Assembly (NCBI GenBank): GCA_028583605.1
Contig: CM053336.1
Coordinates: 24,723,004-24,787,003, forward strand
Direction: 5' to 3'
Origin: Dastarcus helophoroides
Lineage: Eukaryota > Arthropoda > Insecta > Coleoptera > Bothrideridae
Length of the DNA: 64,000 bases
This document shows, piece after piece, positions 35,480-46,686 of the stretch (its first letter is position 1; each line of letters starts with the position of its first letter). A program made the translations under genes and the position numbers. Below the pieces are notes generated by a model. It was given only the letters and a program-made list of their open reading frames with translations. It was not told the origin of the DNA and did not search any database.

Positions 35480-36090
35480 TAGAGGGTCTACCGTGATTCT
35501 ATTACACCTGATTTAAAAGCGGAGAGAGTTTTTATCGAATAAATCTAATGCTCAGTTTCCTGAAATCGCTGGTGATAAACATCTTTTTTAAGTGGAAAGT
35601 AAAGCGTAGTAACCATAACTCCTGTACTTGTTATCTTTGAGTTTCAGATGATTAAAATGATAGTATTAGTCAATGCAAGAGTAATTTTCAAAATAAGTTC
35701 ATCGTATTTGCCCTAAGACACACATATGGGAAGGAAACGCTGCAGGTGGTATTCAAAGCTAATAAACTGGCATGAATATGCAAAGGGCAAAGGAATATTA
35801 AAATTCCAAGCCATCTGACTTTATTTAATTAAGAACAAGCTGCATGTTTCGAAGCCATGTTTTTAGGTAAAAGGTTTTTGTTCTTTTCACTCGATTTCCT
35901 CTCTTTGCTCAATGTTAAAGTAAAAGCACGTTCCGTAGACTTTCCGGGGATAAAATTACAATGCGGTTAAAATGCTGTTCTTTGGTTACATTTTATGCAG
36001 AGGATTGTAAAGTGGGCCTGTTTTTGTCTTACGTGGAATAATCTTGAATAGTAACCCAGTTTCAAAAGAAGCTTGTAGGTACTCGGTAGG
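35480..36090. promoter_or_regulatory. Candidate conserved non-coding element
   Basis: Balanced, non-repetitive DNA between two low-complexity tracts. It contains an E-box CAGGTG (35743-35748) close to an octamer-like ATGCAAA (35778-35784) and a SOX-like CAAAGG. No coding frame. The motif evidence is weak by itself. Confidence 0.22.
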
Positions 36091-38929
36091 TAATCAGGTT
36101 ATAAAATATGGTGAAATTGCAGATTTTTTTTGTAAGGTTAGTATCCAAACAGTAATCATCAAGATTAGTCCAGTATCAGAAATTTTTCTCAAAAAGTAAA
36201 TATTATCTTGAGAAATGAAATATTTTTTTAATTTAATTTGGCCACAGATTATTTGATAATATTTTGATGAAAACTCATAACGTAGGCCCGGTAACAGTAA
36301 TATAGATGATTGCGATAAATTTGACATTTTAAAATTTTCCGCAATGTATACATTTTCTCGTTGGATTTCCGAAATGTCAACTTTTTCTCGAAACGTTGGC
36401 CTAATTTTAAAAATTTCTTTTTTTTCCATGTTAGACTCATTTTAAATATTCTAATTCCTTTACTATTTTGGATTTTTTTCTATGATGTAATATTGTAATT
36501 ATTTTTTGAAAAACCTCTTTAACCATCATTTCTGTCTTTAATAAAAACTCTCTTTTTTTAAAAATTTCCAAATTCTTTTTGACAATTTTTTGTCCAATAT
36601 GAGGATTTTTTTTTGATGCCTATTCGGATTTTGTTTCAAAGTTCTGGTTCTCTTGAAACATTTTGACTTTGTTTATATTTTCGACTTTGTTTATAAAAAT
36701 TTTGGTCTTTTTAAAAAAAATTCGGCTTGATATTGACAATGTATGTCTTTATTGAAATTGTGACTGAAAATTTCACTTTTTTGCAAACCTGACATTTTTT
36801 AAATTTGTTCTTTTTAAAACATGTTAATTCTTTTAGAAAATTTAAACTTTTTAAAGTTTTGACTTTTGAAACCATTAACTATCTTTAAATGTTTGTTTTT
36901 TTTTGTAAATAGGACTTTTCTCAAAATTTTGGATTTTCCCTAAAATTTGGTTTTTTTAAAATGATGATTTTTTTAAATCTGTGGATTTTATATTTTAAGA
37001 ATTTTGAATTTTCAACTTTTCATTTTATTAATCGCTATGTTTCCAAAATTTTGATTTACTTTCTTAACTTTAACCCTTTTACAATTTTTCCTCATTTTAA
37101 GATTTTGATTTATTGTGAAATTTTTTAAAAATTTTCACACAATTTATTATCTTTTCGAGTTTTATTTTCAAAGAATAAATTTTCTCTTAATCTAAGTGTG
37201 ATGAAATGTTTTTTTGCAAATATGTAGCGTGTTTTTAAAATATCTGCTTTTTTGAAAATTTCTACCTTGTTTCCACTTTTTTGAAAATTTTGGTTCTTTT
37301 TTATTTTTTCTTAATTTCCAAGTTTTTACTTTTATATATTAAACTAGCCTTTATTTAAAAACATATAAAATTAAAATTATTTTTTTCACTTTCATGAAAA
37401 ATTGTATATTTTAAAAATTTCGAATTTGAAATTGTCAAACTTTTTTCAGAATGTTTACTTTTATTCAAGATAGTTAGTTTTTACCATTAAATTGTAAATT
37501 TTTCTGAAAATTATGAATAATTATGTAATTTAAACATTTTCAAAATTTTAACAATTTAAAAAACAATGATCTTTTTAAAGTTTTTTTTAGAGATTTTAAC
37601 CTTTTTCTCGAAACTACGAATTTCTGTAACTTTGTGTCTTTGAAAAATTTACCAGTTCCAGCAAATTTTAATTTTTTTTGTTTGAAAAATCTGACTTTCT
37701 AAATTCCAAATTTTCAAAACTTTTGAGCGAACCGTATAAAACGAATCCGAAAATTAACGAAATTTCCATTTTAGAGCTAATTTTAAAAATAAGCATTTTA
37801 AAGTTAAGACTAAAAAGTTTTTAGGTGAGAAACTAAATTGACACAAATATAATTTTACATTTAACACAAAATTCCAATAAGATTGCTACTTTTTGTTGAA
37901 AATTCTTCGAATTCTTAACATTTTTAAAAACCTTTTTGCTTAATTTATTTTTACAATACATTAATTTCGTTTTGAAAATTCCAAAAATTATCTTTTCATT
38001 GTCTGTAATATTGATATTTCAAACCTGAGATGTTGGCTTTTCTTTCAAATTTTAAATTTCTAAAATTTTACTTTTTTTAAATTTTAAAATTTAAACATTT
38101 TAAAAACTTCGAAAGTTTAATTTTAAACTTAAACTTACTGTAGTCAAAAAGATTTAAATTTTTACTGTTTGTATTTTTTTATTTGTACGTGGTTTCGTTT
38201 TCTGCCGAAATTAAGGTAGAAGCCGCACTTTCAATTTGGACCAAAAATCTAGCTTCGGTCGGTCTCTAATTTTCACCTTTCTTCTCAGAATTTCGAGTTT
38301 ATAGTAACATTTTTTTGCATACAATCGAAAGCTTAAGTCCATATTCTTTTGTGAACATATTTAGTTAAGTTTTGAAATTTTTAATTAACAAAATTATTAT
38401 TATTATTTTTGTTTGAATTATTTCAGCTGTTTCTACTTTAAATTTGAATGTAAATTTTGAAGATTTTTCTAAGATTGAATAAAAAAGGATCAAAGAGTTT
38501 TGGATATTTTCGTCAATTTCCAGAGTTAAATTTGAAAAAAAATTTGATATTTTTTTTTTAATTTCGACTTGAACAACGAAATGTCAGGAATAACGTTATC
38601 ATTTTAGGGCAAATGTAAAAATTTTAAGAAACGATTAAACTTTTCTTTCACTTCATATATTTTTTTTTTTTTTAATTTAGAGGTATGCCAAAATCCTGAA
38701 ATTTCTAAAAAAGGTTTTGGTTACATAAATATAAGGTAAATAAAAATTACCGTTTTACGTTAAACAAATATTAGTTTTCAAGGCTGCACCAAATTAGGGA
38801 TTTAGAAAAAAGGTATGTATGTGGTAAGATAAAAGCTGTTAAAATATAGCTCTACATTAGAAGCAATAAATCATAAAGTTCAATCCAAATATATGTTAAA
38901 GATCCGCCTCAGCCTAATATATCATTTTA
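36091..38929. repeat. Long T-rich quasi-periodic tract
   Basis: Mostly the T-rich orientation of the same phrase class (cttttttgaaaattttgact type), especially 36440-38200. The 111-aa minus frame at 36094-36429 and the overlapping 63-aa one are unrecognised and border this tract. Confidence 0.5.
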
Positions 38930-39310
38930 ATTTAGTCGAATGAGCTAAAAAAGACAATTTTTGGGGTTCTAAACAGCGGAAGAGTTAAAAGTGCGTGTCG
39001 GGTTTTATTTTCATTTGAAAAGGAAAACGCGTATCGAGGTTGTCGTTCCAAACGAATTATCTAAACATAATGGATTACGAGTAAACCCCCGGCACGACCG
39101 CATTATGTACCCGGGTCAAAGGAGGCTTGAGCACGTTTCGTAGGTGGCTGTCTGCCTTCCACCCCGAATCGATAAATGTGCTGACAACCGTTCTCTTGAA
39201 TAATAACATATACACACACACAAAACAACCCCGTTGTGTCGTACGACGGATCCCATTCGGAAATACATAATGACCGAGTAAGCTTTTTAATCAAGCTAAT
39301 TTTTTTGGTT
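38930..39310. promoter_or_regulatory. Candidate conserved non-coding element
   Basis: A CpG-containing, GC-richer island amid AT-rich DNA. It holds an OTX/bicoid-type GGATTA (39072-39077) and GGGTCAAAGGAGG (39113-39125), which is close to a direct-repeat-1 nuclear receptor site. A short CA microsatellite lies at about 39211-39222. The minus frame 39103-39294 has no known domain. Function is inferred only from composition and motifs. Confidence 0.25.
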
Positions 39311-40157
39311 TGCTCCGGTTAAAGGCCCCGCATTAATTTTAGATTGAATTACTTCCAAAATCAGATACTGTGATTAGGGGCATTAGGGGCAATTTCGTGC
39401 TGTACTTATGAATATTTTCTGACGTGATATGATTGAATTTAATGCTGTTGACAGTTGAGTGTTTTCCTAATCACAGGTATATAGGCAAATCGTTTGCTAT
39501 TATTTCCTATAAAAAGCAGGTAATCATAAGCCCCAATCCCCGGTGGAAATATGTTGGTTTCCATTTAGAAAGTCGACTTGCCAAGAACGATCACTTCCGG
39601 AAGTTTTTAAATAAATTAATGTTTAGATAAACTCATTGGCATGCATAGAAAAAAGAAAAAAGTCAGAATTCCAGAATTTAAAAAAAAAAATAAAAAAAAA
39701 TAAAGGGCTATAAAAAATTGAGATCTAGGCAAAAATTTTAGGTAACAAGTAAAAATTAAGAGTGCTTGGAGTTATGAAAAATTTGTTTCGAAAATTTTAC
39801 AATTTGTGAAATTCATTTCAGCATGCATCAAAATTTGGAAATTAATGTTAATAATTGCAGAACAAATCAAGCTGTTTTGACAAAATTAAAAATAAAATTG
39901 AAATCATGTGCCCGAAGTGTTGGGGAAAAGATTTTCAAAGAAAACATGAATGCATATTAAAAAACATTATCGAAACTTAAACTTTACAAATAACGTTTTT
40001 TTTAAAAAAAAGATAAAATTTGGGAGTAATATATGGATGACTGCAAAATGAAATAATCCCAAAAAACAGTTATTGAGAAATTGATAGTAAAGGTTTGACA
40101 CTAGTTTATAAATTACTAATACAAATAAACACTTATTAATAAGTAACATATTTTGGT
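39311..40157. other. Unassigned, then AT-rich phrase block
   Basis: No gene. A 65-aa plus frame (39433-39630) has no known domain. A-rich low-complexity phrases start near 39650. Confidence 0.4.
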
Positions 40158-40208
40158 GGTAGTACTAAAGAGTCACTCGCTCGACGCCTGTGATTGTTTT
40201 AGTACTTA
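40158..40208. repeat. Hairpin upstream of HH-B ribozyme
   Basis: tagtactaaag near 40158 and ttttagtactta near 40195 are inverted, closing a loop of about 27 nt. It lies directly upstream of the long HH-B hairpin and may be part of the same element. Confidence 0.55.
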
Positions 40209-40215
40209 CTTGTCG

Positions 40216-40316
40216 GAACATTTATTAGCATTCGAGTTGGATATACCAAACTGACGAGATCTAACAAGATCGAAACCGGTATTTGGTTTCCAAACTTCGA
40301 ATCTAATAAATGTTCA
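40216..40316 (+). repeat. HH-B element core, long imperfect hairpin
   Basis: gaacatttattagcattcga (from 40216) pairs with tcgaatctaataaatgttc (to about 40316), extending helix I of the central hammerhead far beyond the minimal ribozyme. The same layout, more decayed, occurs at 59510-59645, including the 3' phrase aaacctattggtctgt. This shows a dispersed repeat family rather than a chance motif. Confidence 0.7.
40245..40287 (+). ncRNA. Hammerhead ribozyme, type I, HH-B
   Basis: All core positions are intact. Helix I is ACCAAA (40245-40250) with TTTGGT (40282-40287), 6 perfect pairs. The core box is CTGACGA (40251-40257). Helix II is GATCT (40258-40262) with AGATC (40267-40271) around an AACA loop. 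GAA is at 40272-40274. Helix III is the palindrome ACCGGT (40275-40280), followed by A17 (40281). Cleavage is predicted after 40281 at a GTA triplet. With no loop in helix III a monomer would fold poorly. A dimeric transcript or extended helix I would be needed, as known for minimal retroelement hammerheads. Confidence 0.85.
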
Positions 40317-40479
40317 AACCTATTGGTCTGTGCATTATAGAACATATTTTGACTTAAAATGTGTAAATATAATGTATTTATTTACCTTTTATCAAAAATA
40401 ATATGTCTACTGAAATTTTTTATTTATGTTGGTTGCTTTCTTTTGCAAAATAAGACCTTGTACATTACTGTGTAAAAAA

Positions 40480-41360
40480 AACAGATTTTTGTAAAAGTCG
40501 AATCTTTCAGAAGAATTTTAGCACCATAAAAACGGGAGATTTTCGAAAAAAAAAAAATTTTTTAATGTCCAAAAGTAAAATTTTTGGAATGAAATCGAAA
40601 TTTTCAAAAAAATTTGTAGATACTGAATATCGAAATTTCAGATATCAAAATTTGGGGGAAAGGCCAAATTTTAAGAAATTTTTGGAAAGTTAAATTCTAA
40701 AATATCTAAAATTTCAGGAAAAAGCCCACTGTTAAGAAAAATAACGAAATTGCAGAAAAAGAGAAAAAAATTGAGAACAATCTTTGAAATTCGAGGAAAA
40801 CTTAGACGTTAAGAAAAAATTAGAAATTTTAAGAAAAATTGAATTTTAGTGAATAAGGTCGAAATTAAAGATAAAGGCAAACTTCGAATTGTTGCAATTG
40901 CTAAAAAAGAAATTATCTGGACAGCAGAGAATTTCGAGAAAAAAAAAAATATTTGCAGAGCAAGTTGAATTTTAAGAAAAAAGTTACATTTTGAGAATAG
41001 TTCTTGAATAAGGAAAGAAAAAACTTCAAACAAAAACTGAAAATTTTAAGAAAAATGCGGATTTGGAGGAGAAATCAAAGATTTTCAGGAAATCGCAAGA
41101 TTGAAAAAAAAAACGAGTTTTGTTAATAATGTGAACATTTTTCAAAAAAGACTAATTTCGAAGAAAAAGTTCTCATTTTTGGAAATATTAAATATCTGAT
41201 TTTGAGGAAAACCTTAAATTTTGACAAGTCACACTTTACGAAAACACAAAAAAATGTTGAAATTAAATTCTAAAAGACAACAATTTGTATAAAAAGACCA
41301 ATGTTAAGATAAATAAGGCATTTTTAAAATAAAAGAGGCTAAATTGTGAGTAAAACTTTA
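40480..41360. repeat. A-rich quasi-periodic phrase block
   Basis: One of the clearest blocks: phrases of about 20-30 nt like gaaattttaagaaaaa and gtcgaaattaaagat recur throughout. The 74-aa minus frame (40809-41033) is a Phe/Leu-rich low-complexity translation. Confidence 0.6.
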
Positions 41361-42427
41361 AATTTAAAGAGCATACCAAATTACCTGGCGACCTGTTTGG
41401 TTCCATATTCCTGTAGCCCTTTGGCTGCTTTCTCGAGAACTTATTTTTCTACAAGACTATTAACCTAAAAAAAAAATTAGTTTGCTTTATTTGGCACTTG
41501 GTGTTTGTACTGATTCTTTGCTGTAGTTAATTTAACGAAGTGGATTGCTGCTGAGGCCACCACCATTTCCAGCCTGTAACGTAGAAGGTATTTTGCTGTC
41601 TCTTTTTCCTGCAGTCTTGGCTTTATATAGTTTCAAATTCTCTCAGCTGATGATACTTTTTAGTTACTGGGTTAACATACTTTGATATTTTTGACTCGTT
41701 TTGGCGAAACTTGTAAAAGTTTTATTACCAGCAACCAGCTATATACACGGAAACTTTTTTCGGCAAACGTGGTCAGCAGAATATATTAACTAACGATAAT
41801 ATTTGCTGAAATATTTATTATTAAAAATACGTTCTATCATATTAATATGATGGGTTTAACAGGATACAATTTGCAAACATTTCACCAAGGAATAACGCCA
41901 GTCTGAATCATGCAAGTATAACTAGCGCGTGGCGGTTGAAATATTTATTCGCGGAATGAACACATAATGAAAAAGCCAATTTAGAATATTAAAGTTGTCA
42001 GTTTAACATCAAGGAGCAAAAGCAACGGCGCATAAATTGATCCTCTTTAAAAATTAAACAGGAAGATGAACTAGAAACATCGCAAAAGCTATTATCAAGC
42101 ATTTCGCCTGAATAAGTAACCATTTTAAAATTCAACGATAATGATATTAAAGAAGTGTGGCGATATATTCATAGCATGAGAGTTTTAAAAAGTAAAATTG
42201 TGGAATTTATGATTCCTCCGATACTCGGATAACAAAAAGACACAGGCGGCACGTTTTTTTAAGTGAAATCCACTGTTTTAAGTCATCTTCTTCTAGATTC
42301 TGGATTTAGGGTATGTCACCTAAAAGTTTTTGACCAGCAGTTTTTTCGGGCCCATTGTGATTAAGGAGTCTTTGGTGATTCATTTAGCCATTCAATCTTG
42401 TTGAGATACTAAAGAATATCCCTTCGC
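41361..42427. other. Unassigned DNA
   Basis: No gene recognised. The part nearest 42428 may be the degraded 3' end of the minus-strand LINE fragment. A frame there reads EEDDLKQWISL, plausible for a LINE C-terminus. Confidence 0.35.
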
Positions 42428-42830
42428 CTACCTCACTATAGGTTTCCTGAGGTTGTTTCTTGAATGTTGTAGGCATAGTTTTGTTCTTTCTTTGCACGGT
42501 ATCGTAGTTCTGTCAGTATGTTGATATTGAGGCCCATTGAGCTTGGTGTTTACGATGAATTTCTTCATTAAGTAGGGTTCTTGCGGTTGGCCTAGCCGGG
42601 GGTACTGTCGGTGCTGTTCCAACAAATTGTCCCTCTGAACCTCTTGTTGTCATTTCGTCAGCACATTTGTTTCCTTTTTTTCCAGAATGTCCTTTAATCC
42701 ATATTAAGTCGACTGCCACCTCATGTGATCGACTAAGTTTGTTTTCACATTTTTCGGAGTCTTAAGAACCGCGCGGCTGTCCGTCTTTATTTGGATATAT
42801 TTTCCTGGGAATGGTGACATTACTAGTTTT
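42428..42830 (-). pseudogene. Non-LTR retrotransposon RNase H fragment
   Basis: The minus strand reads IQIKTDSRAVLKT (about 42750-42800), and after a frameshift CENKLSRSHEVAVDLIWIKG, HSGKKGNKCADEMTTRGSEG and PPARPTARTLLNEEIHRKHQ. These are the TDSxAxL and WIxGHSGxxGNxxADE signatures of the RNase H domain found in Jockey/R1/LOA-type LINEs. The catalytic Asp of TDS and the His/Asp of GHSG..AD are present, but no frame is continuous and the reverse transcriptase is absent. It is a 3' fragment of a LINE. Confidence 0.82.
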
Positions 42831-42869
42831 TTAAAGTAGGGCTATTAGAAGGCCTGATTTCTGTTAAAA

Positions 42870-43965
42870 AATCTTCGCTATTTTGAATTTAGCTTTGTAC
42901 TGCTCACTTTCTAAATTTTGAACAAAAAATTTCAACCCATTATATTCAAAATTTTCATTTTAATTTTGAAATCGAGACTTTTACTAAAGGTGAAATGAAT
43001 ACAACATGTTTTTTTGAGATTCAAAATATTTACACATTCTTCCAAAGATTTCGATTTTGGCTAAAGGTTTTTACTTTAATTCATAAATTACTATGCCTAA
43101 ATAACCATTTTAAGGAAAATTTTGTTTAGATTTGTTAAAGCTTCTCTTTTCAAAATAATTTCGATATTTTAAATTTACTCTAAACTATTCGAGAGAAATT
43201 TTTGTAAAAACTTAGGAGTTTGTTGACTAAATACTTACACGTTAACCTAGTTCCGAGACTCTAACCTTGAAGTTAACATTTTAACTTAGGGCTATATATA
43301 CAATTTTCAAAAGAATTTTTTTCAGAATTCTAAAATTTTTGTTTTGATTTTATAATTGCAGTTTTAACAAAATAATATTCTGAGAAAAAATCAAGATTTA
43401 AAATCATGTAATTTTTACTGTTTTACATTTAAAATTAAAATAAAAATATGAACAAAATTTAAAGTTAAAAGGCAAACATTTTTTGAAAAGTACAAAATTA
43501 TCAAAACCAAAAATATAAATCCATAATTTAAGTTTCAAAAATAAAATAGAAATTTTTTTTAACATGTTTTGAAATTAGTACTTCTTTCTAAACATTTTCT
43601 TAATAAATACACTTTTTTGACCTTTTAAATCAAGAGATTAAAAATTGTGACTTCAAATCAAAAATATTGATATTTTCTAGAACTATCGACTTTTTGTATA
43701 ATCTCGAAAATTGTAGATTTTAAAATCAAAATTGCTTTCATCTGAAATCATAAAGTTAAATTCAAAATTTTGAGTGTAATCATAAATTTTTGAATATACT
43801 GAAATTAGACCTTTGTCATTAGGACTTTATCCTTAATATTTTATTTTAAAAATGATATTTAACAAAAATTAAAAGTACAGGTGAGTCATTAGTAGGCTAA
43901 CGTACTGTAGCTCTAACAATTATTTTGATGACAAGAACCTTTTTAGTACAAAATGATAATAGCCT
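42870..43965. repeat. AT-rich quasi-periodic phrase block
   Basis: Mixed-orientation phrases (tcaaaattttgagtgtaat, attttgaacaaaaaatttc). No coding potential. Confidence 0.5.
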
Positions 43966-43969
43966 TCAC

Positions 43970-44750
43970 CTTTTTTTACCGACAAACCATTATCCGTCGC
44001 TGCTTTAGATCCACGAAGGAAACAGCAGATACAGATGATCAATCGAAATCTCAAAATCATTCTGGAAAGGGGTAAGAAAAATTTGGTCGACTTCAATGCT
44101 TCAAAACCACAGGCCAAGTTTTTCTCTAAGAAAGCAACAAACATACTAATGGACGGAAAATTCTTCCGATGGGATCTGATCTATTTATCCTAGGAATGAA
44201 TGCGAGAACTAACTTCTCTTGAGACGACCATGTGGGCGCCATTGCTAAATCCGCCTGTCAGACGCTATTCTTTCTTTTTAGAGCTAAAAAGTACTTCACA
44301 TTTCATCATCTACTCACGCTATACAAAGCTTATGTAAGGCCAACACTGGAATACTGTTCTTATGATAGAAGCCTAGCCCCAAAGGATATTTTAGCACCTT
44401 TGGATTCAATTCAGAGAAGAGCGAATTTCCTAATTGATGACGAGAGTTTGACCGATTCTCTAGAAACACTAGAGCACAGACGCATGGTTGGTGACTTGTC
44501 CATTTTCTGCAAGTACTTTTTCTATAGGTTTCTATAAGTCCTATGGAAGATGCTCGCAGGAACTAATAGGATTAATCCCCTTAAGAGCAAGATTCTTGAG
44601 GCATACAAGACAGTCGGAGACAGCAAATTCCTGAGGGATCCAGGTTGACACAGTACAGACTTCTATCGACGGAGACACTTTTTTCTATATAACTTGTTAC
44701 GGAATTTTTCCGCAGTAGAGGAACCGTGGCTTAGTATTTATGATTTACGA
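43970..44750 (+). pseudogene. Jockey/CR1-type LINE RT, C-terminal part
   Basis: Fragments in several frames are LERGKKNLVDFNASK, LGMNARTNFSW, VGAIAKSACQTLFFLFRAKK, LLTLYKAYVRPTLEYCS, LAPLDSIQRRANFLIDD and LETLEHRRMVGDLS, then SQELIGLIPLKS-like. This is the thumb and post-RT region of Jockey/CR1-like LINEs, which usually follows the YADD-containing palm; that palm is not recognisable here. Stops and shifts (for example after 44537) make it inactive. Confidence 0.82.
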
Positions 44751-45111
44751 TAAATTCTTCTTAGTGCCACTACTAGTGCATGAAATAACTTCCTTCACTA
44801 TCGCCGGTTAGAGTTGGGGAAAAAGCAAGAGCCTCTTCTTATTACAGGCTGGGAGTCGTACATTCCTGTAAATACCCCTCGTTTAGGCCTATGTGACAAT
44901 ATAACAAGTGAAAAACTTCCTTAGAATTTACAAGTCCGGAACTGGAGAGTGAAAATTATTCTAAGTCCGAGATTCCGCTTAAATTAAATAAAAATCGGTA
45001 ACCGTGCGGCACGACGGCTAAAGAATACCTAAACGGAGAGCCAACTGATTCTTAATAAGGCAATTTACCTAACAGGGACGTAGAAAAATTACCAAAATAT
45101 ACCTAAGACCT

Positions 45112-45116
<5 letters not shown>
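44751..45116. other. Unassigned DNA after LINE fragment
   Basis: Moderately complex sequence that may be further decayed LINE DNA. I cannot identify a frame. Confidence 0.35.

Positions 45117-45170
<54 letters not shown>
45117..45170. repeat. (CT)27 microsatellite
   Basis: An uninterrupted CT dinucleotide array of 54 bp. Its perfection suggests a young or polymorphic locus. Confidence 0.97.
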
Positions 45171-45173
<3 letters not shown>

Positions 45174-45715
45174 ACCTACCTTGTTGAGAGTGGTGACGCA
45201 AGCTATGTTTATAACCTTACAATTTAGACAGAAAATAATTCTTACACCAAATAAAACAAAATATTACAAAGGCGGAATTCTAAGTGTATTGTAATTTGGA
45301 GAAATAACAATGTCCGCACACAATGGTGTAAGTGTATCTCCCACAAAGTTTCTTATTTAGATATTACTTAATTTAATGTTTTCACACTCTGCTTGGGTGG
45401 AACAAAGTGCGCACTTTGTTCTGTACAGTTTCTTATAAAAGCCTTTGAACTATTATTTAAAATAAACTATCTATAAATATAAATATGAAGTATCTGTTAC
45501 GTTTTAGAGCCAATTAATACTGGCTGGACCTAAGCCCACCAGAAAATGCAAAGCAAAGAAAAGAAAAAGGGGCTGTGGGTAATTATCACATAAAAAAGTA
45601 TTACAATTTAGGCAAAATCAAAACATCTGATGATAAATATATGGTTCTAGCCAAGCTGACAAAATTCCAAAAAAAAAAAATGTAAAAAGAGGTACTTAAG
45701 TAAGCGTCGCGGAGA
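45171..45715. other. Unassigned DNA with a 22-bp palindrome
   Basis: Contains the perfect palindrome at 45400-45421. A phrase ggctggacctaagcccacc (about 45521) followed by an A-rich stretch resembles a LINE 3' end, but there is no clear poly-A or target duplication. Confidence 0.4.
45400..45421. repeat. Perfect 22-bp palindrome
   Basis: gaacaaagtgc followed immediately by its reverse complement gcactttgttc. Symmetric sites of this kind can bind dimeric proteins, but no partner gene is visible. Confidence 0.85.
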
Positions 45716-46320
45716 ATCCCAGATCTACGTGGACGGTCGAGTCTCGTGTTGCCACCCAGTTGGTGAACAGGATCTCACATGGGCGAAGAAGAGGGTCTTC
45801 CACCAGACGATGGCTATTTCCTTGAGACTCTTTGCATCACAGTACAGGTCGAAAATCAGGAACGGATCCAAGCAAAAAATAATCCGTCAAAGAGGATCAC
45901 AAAACGAACAGTTCTTAACGTAAAACGGACACCAAAAAAAAAAACACAGCTTACCAGCTTACAAGGATCCCAACAGAAAGAGCCTATGAAAATTAAGAAA
46001 ATAGGATTAGCCCTCCACATACTGAGGGTTGAGGGGCACATGCTTATACCTTGGTTGTTGGTCGGCTCTGCCATGTGCTTGAGGAGCACCTCTCCGTTTA
46101 TCCCGGAAATACCGGAACCATCTGAGGCTTTCATTCTAACCCAGTAACACCACGAAACACAATAGCCCCAGACGGTCCGAAGATGGGTTACAGTAAATCC
46201 CTTAAGGGAAAGACACCCAAAATTCACTTGAAAAGATCTACAGCCACACCTTATGAAGGATGACACCCAAGTGAACGACAAGAGGCAAGATGGCCGATTT
46301 CCCCCTGACAAAGACTGACA
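45716..46320 (+). pseudogene. GC-richer ORF remnant, unknown
   Basis: This 0.6-kb island is clearly richer in GC than its neighbours and holds frames on both strands, up to 122 aa on plus (45779-46147) and 151 aa on minus (45856-46311). The plus frame begins MGEEEGLPPDDGYFLETLC, then has a basic KRITKRTVLNVKRTPKKK stretch. I recognise no domain. Because it lies between LINE pieces it is probably a LINE or other transposon remnant, perhaps an ORF1 segment. Confidence 0.3.
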
Positions 46321-46390
46321 GATGATATGCCAGCACTTACAAAACCAACAGTTGTATGTTTAATGGCCTAACCACAAGCAACTATTTTTA

Positions 46391-46541
46391 GTGAAAATTT
46401 AAACCGTTACAAACTTTCAAGGTATGGAACTCGTTACCTAAAAGAATTTTCCAGAAAAATTACAACTTATCCTTCTCTAAGAACGCGGTTCATCGCCATC
46501 AATCCTTGTTTCCTCATCCTACTCGCATTGCTTTGAAAGCA
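46391..46541 (+). pseudogene. LINE ORF2 extreme C-terminus
   Basis: The frame reads KVWNSLPKRIFQKNYNLSFS, then KNAVHRHQSLFPHPTRIAL and a stop. R(V/L)WNSLP-x-xIF-x8-F is the conserved closing motif of Jockey/CR1-type LINE polyproteins. It could be the missing end of the 43970-44750 fragment separated by later insertions, or an independent copy. Confidence 0.65.
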
Positions 46542-46686
46542 TAGTGGGGTTACACTTTGCGAGTAAACTAAATTAAAAAAAATACAATGGTACAGTACCA
46601 CAAGATGCACATTCTAAAACACGATGAATATATGAAGAGTGGTGCACGAAAGGTGTCCTTTTTAAATGGAATACATTACATAGAGT

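Noticed and set aside
41649..41720. CTGATGA ... GGCGAAAC, possible hammerhead
   Set aside because: The boxes are about 55 nt apart with no credible helix II.
45111..45180. CT array as a functional promoter GAGA element
   Set aside because: A perfect 54-bp dinucleotide run is better explained as a microsatellite, and no gene start is near.
45856..46311. 151-aa minus-strand frame
   Set aside because: Its composition is typical of the reverse strand of a Lys-rich frame and it has no motif. The plus strand is at least as plausible.
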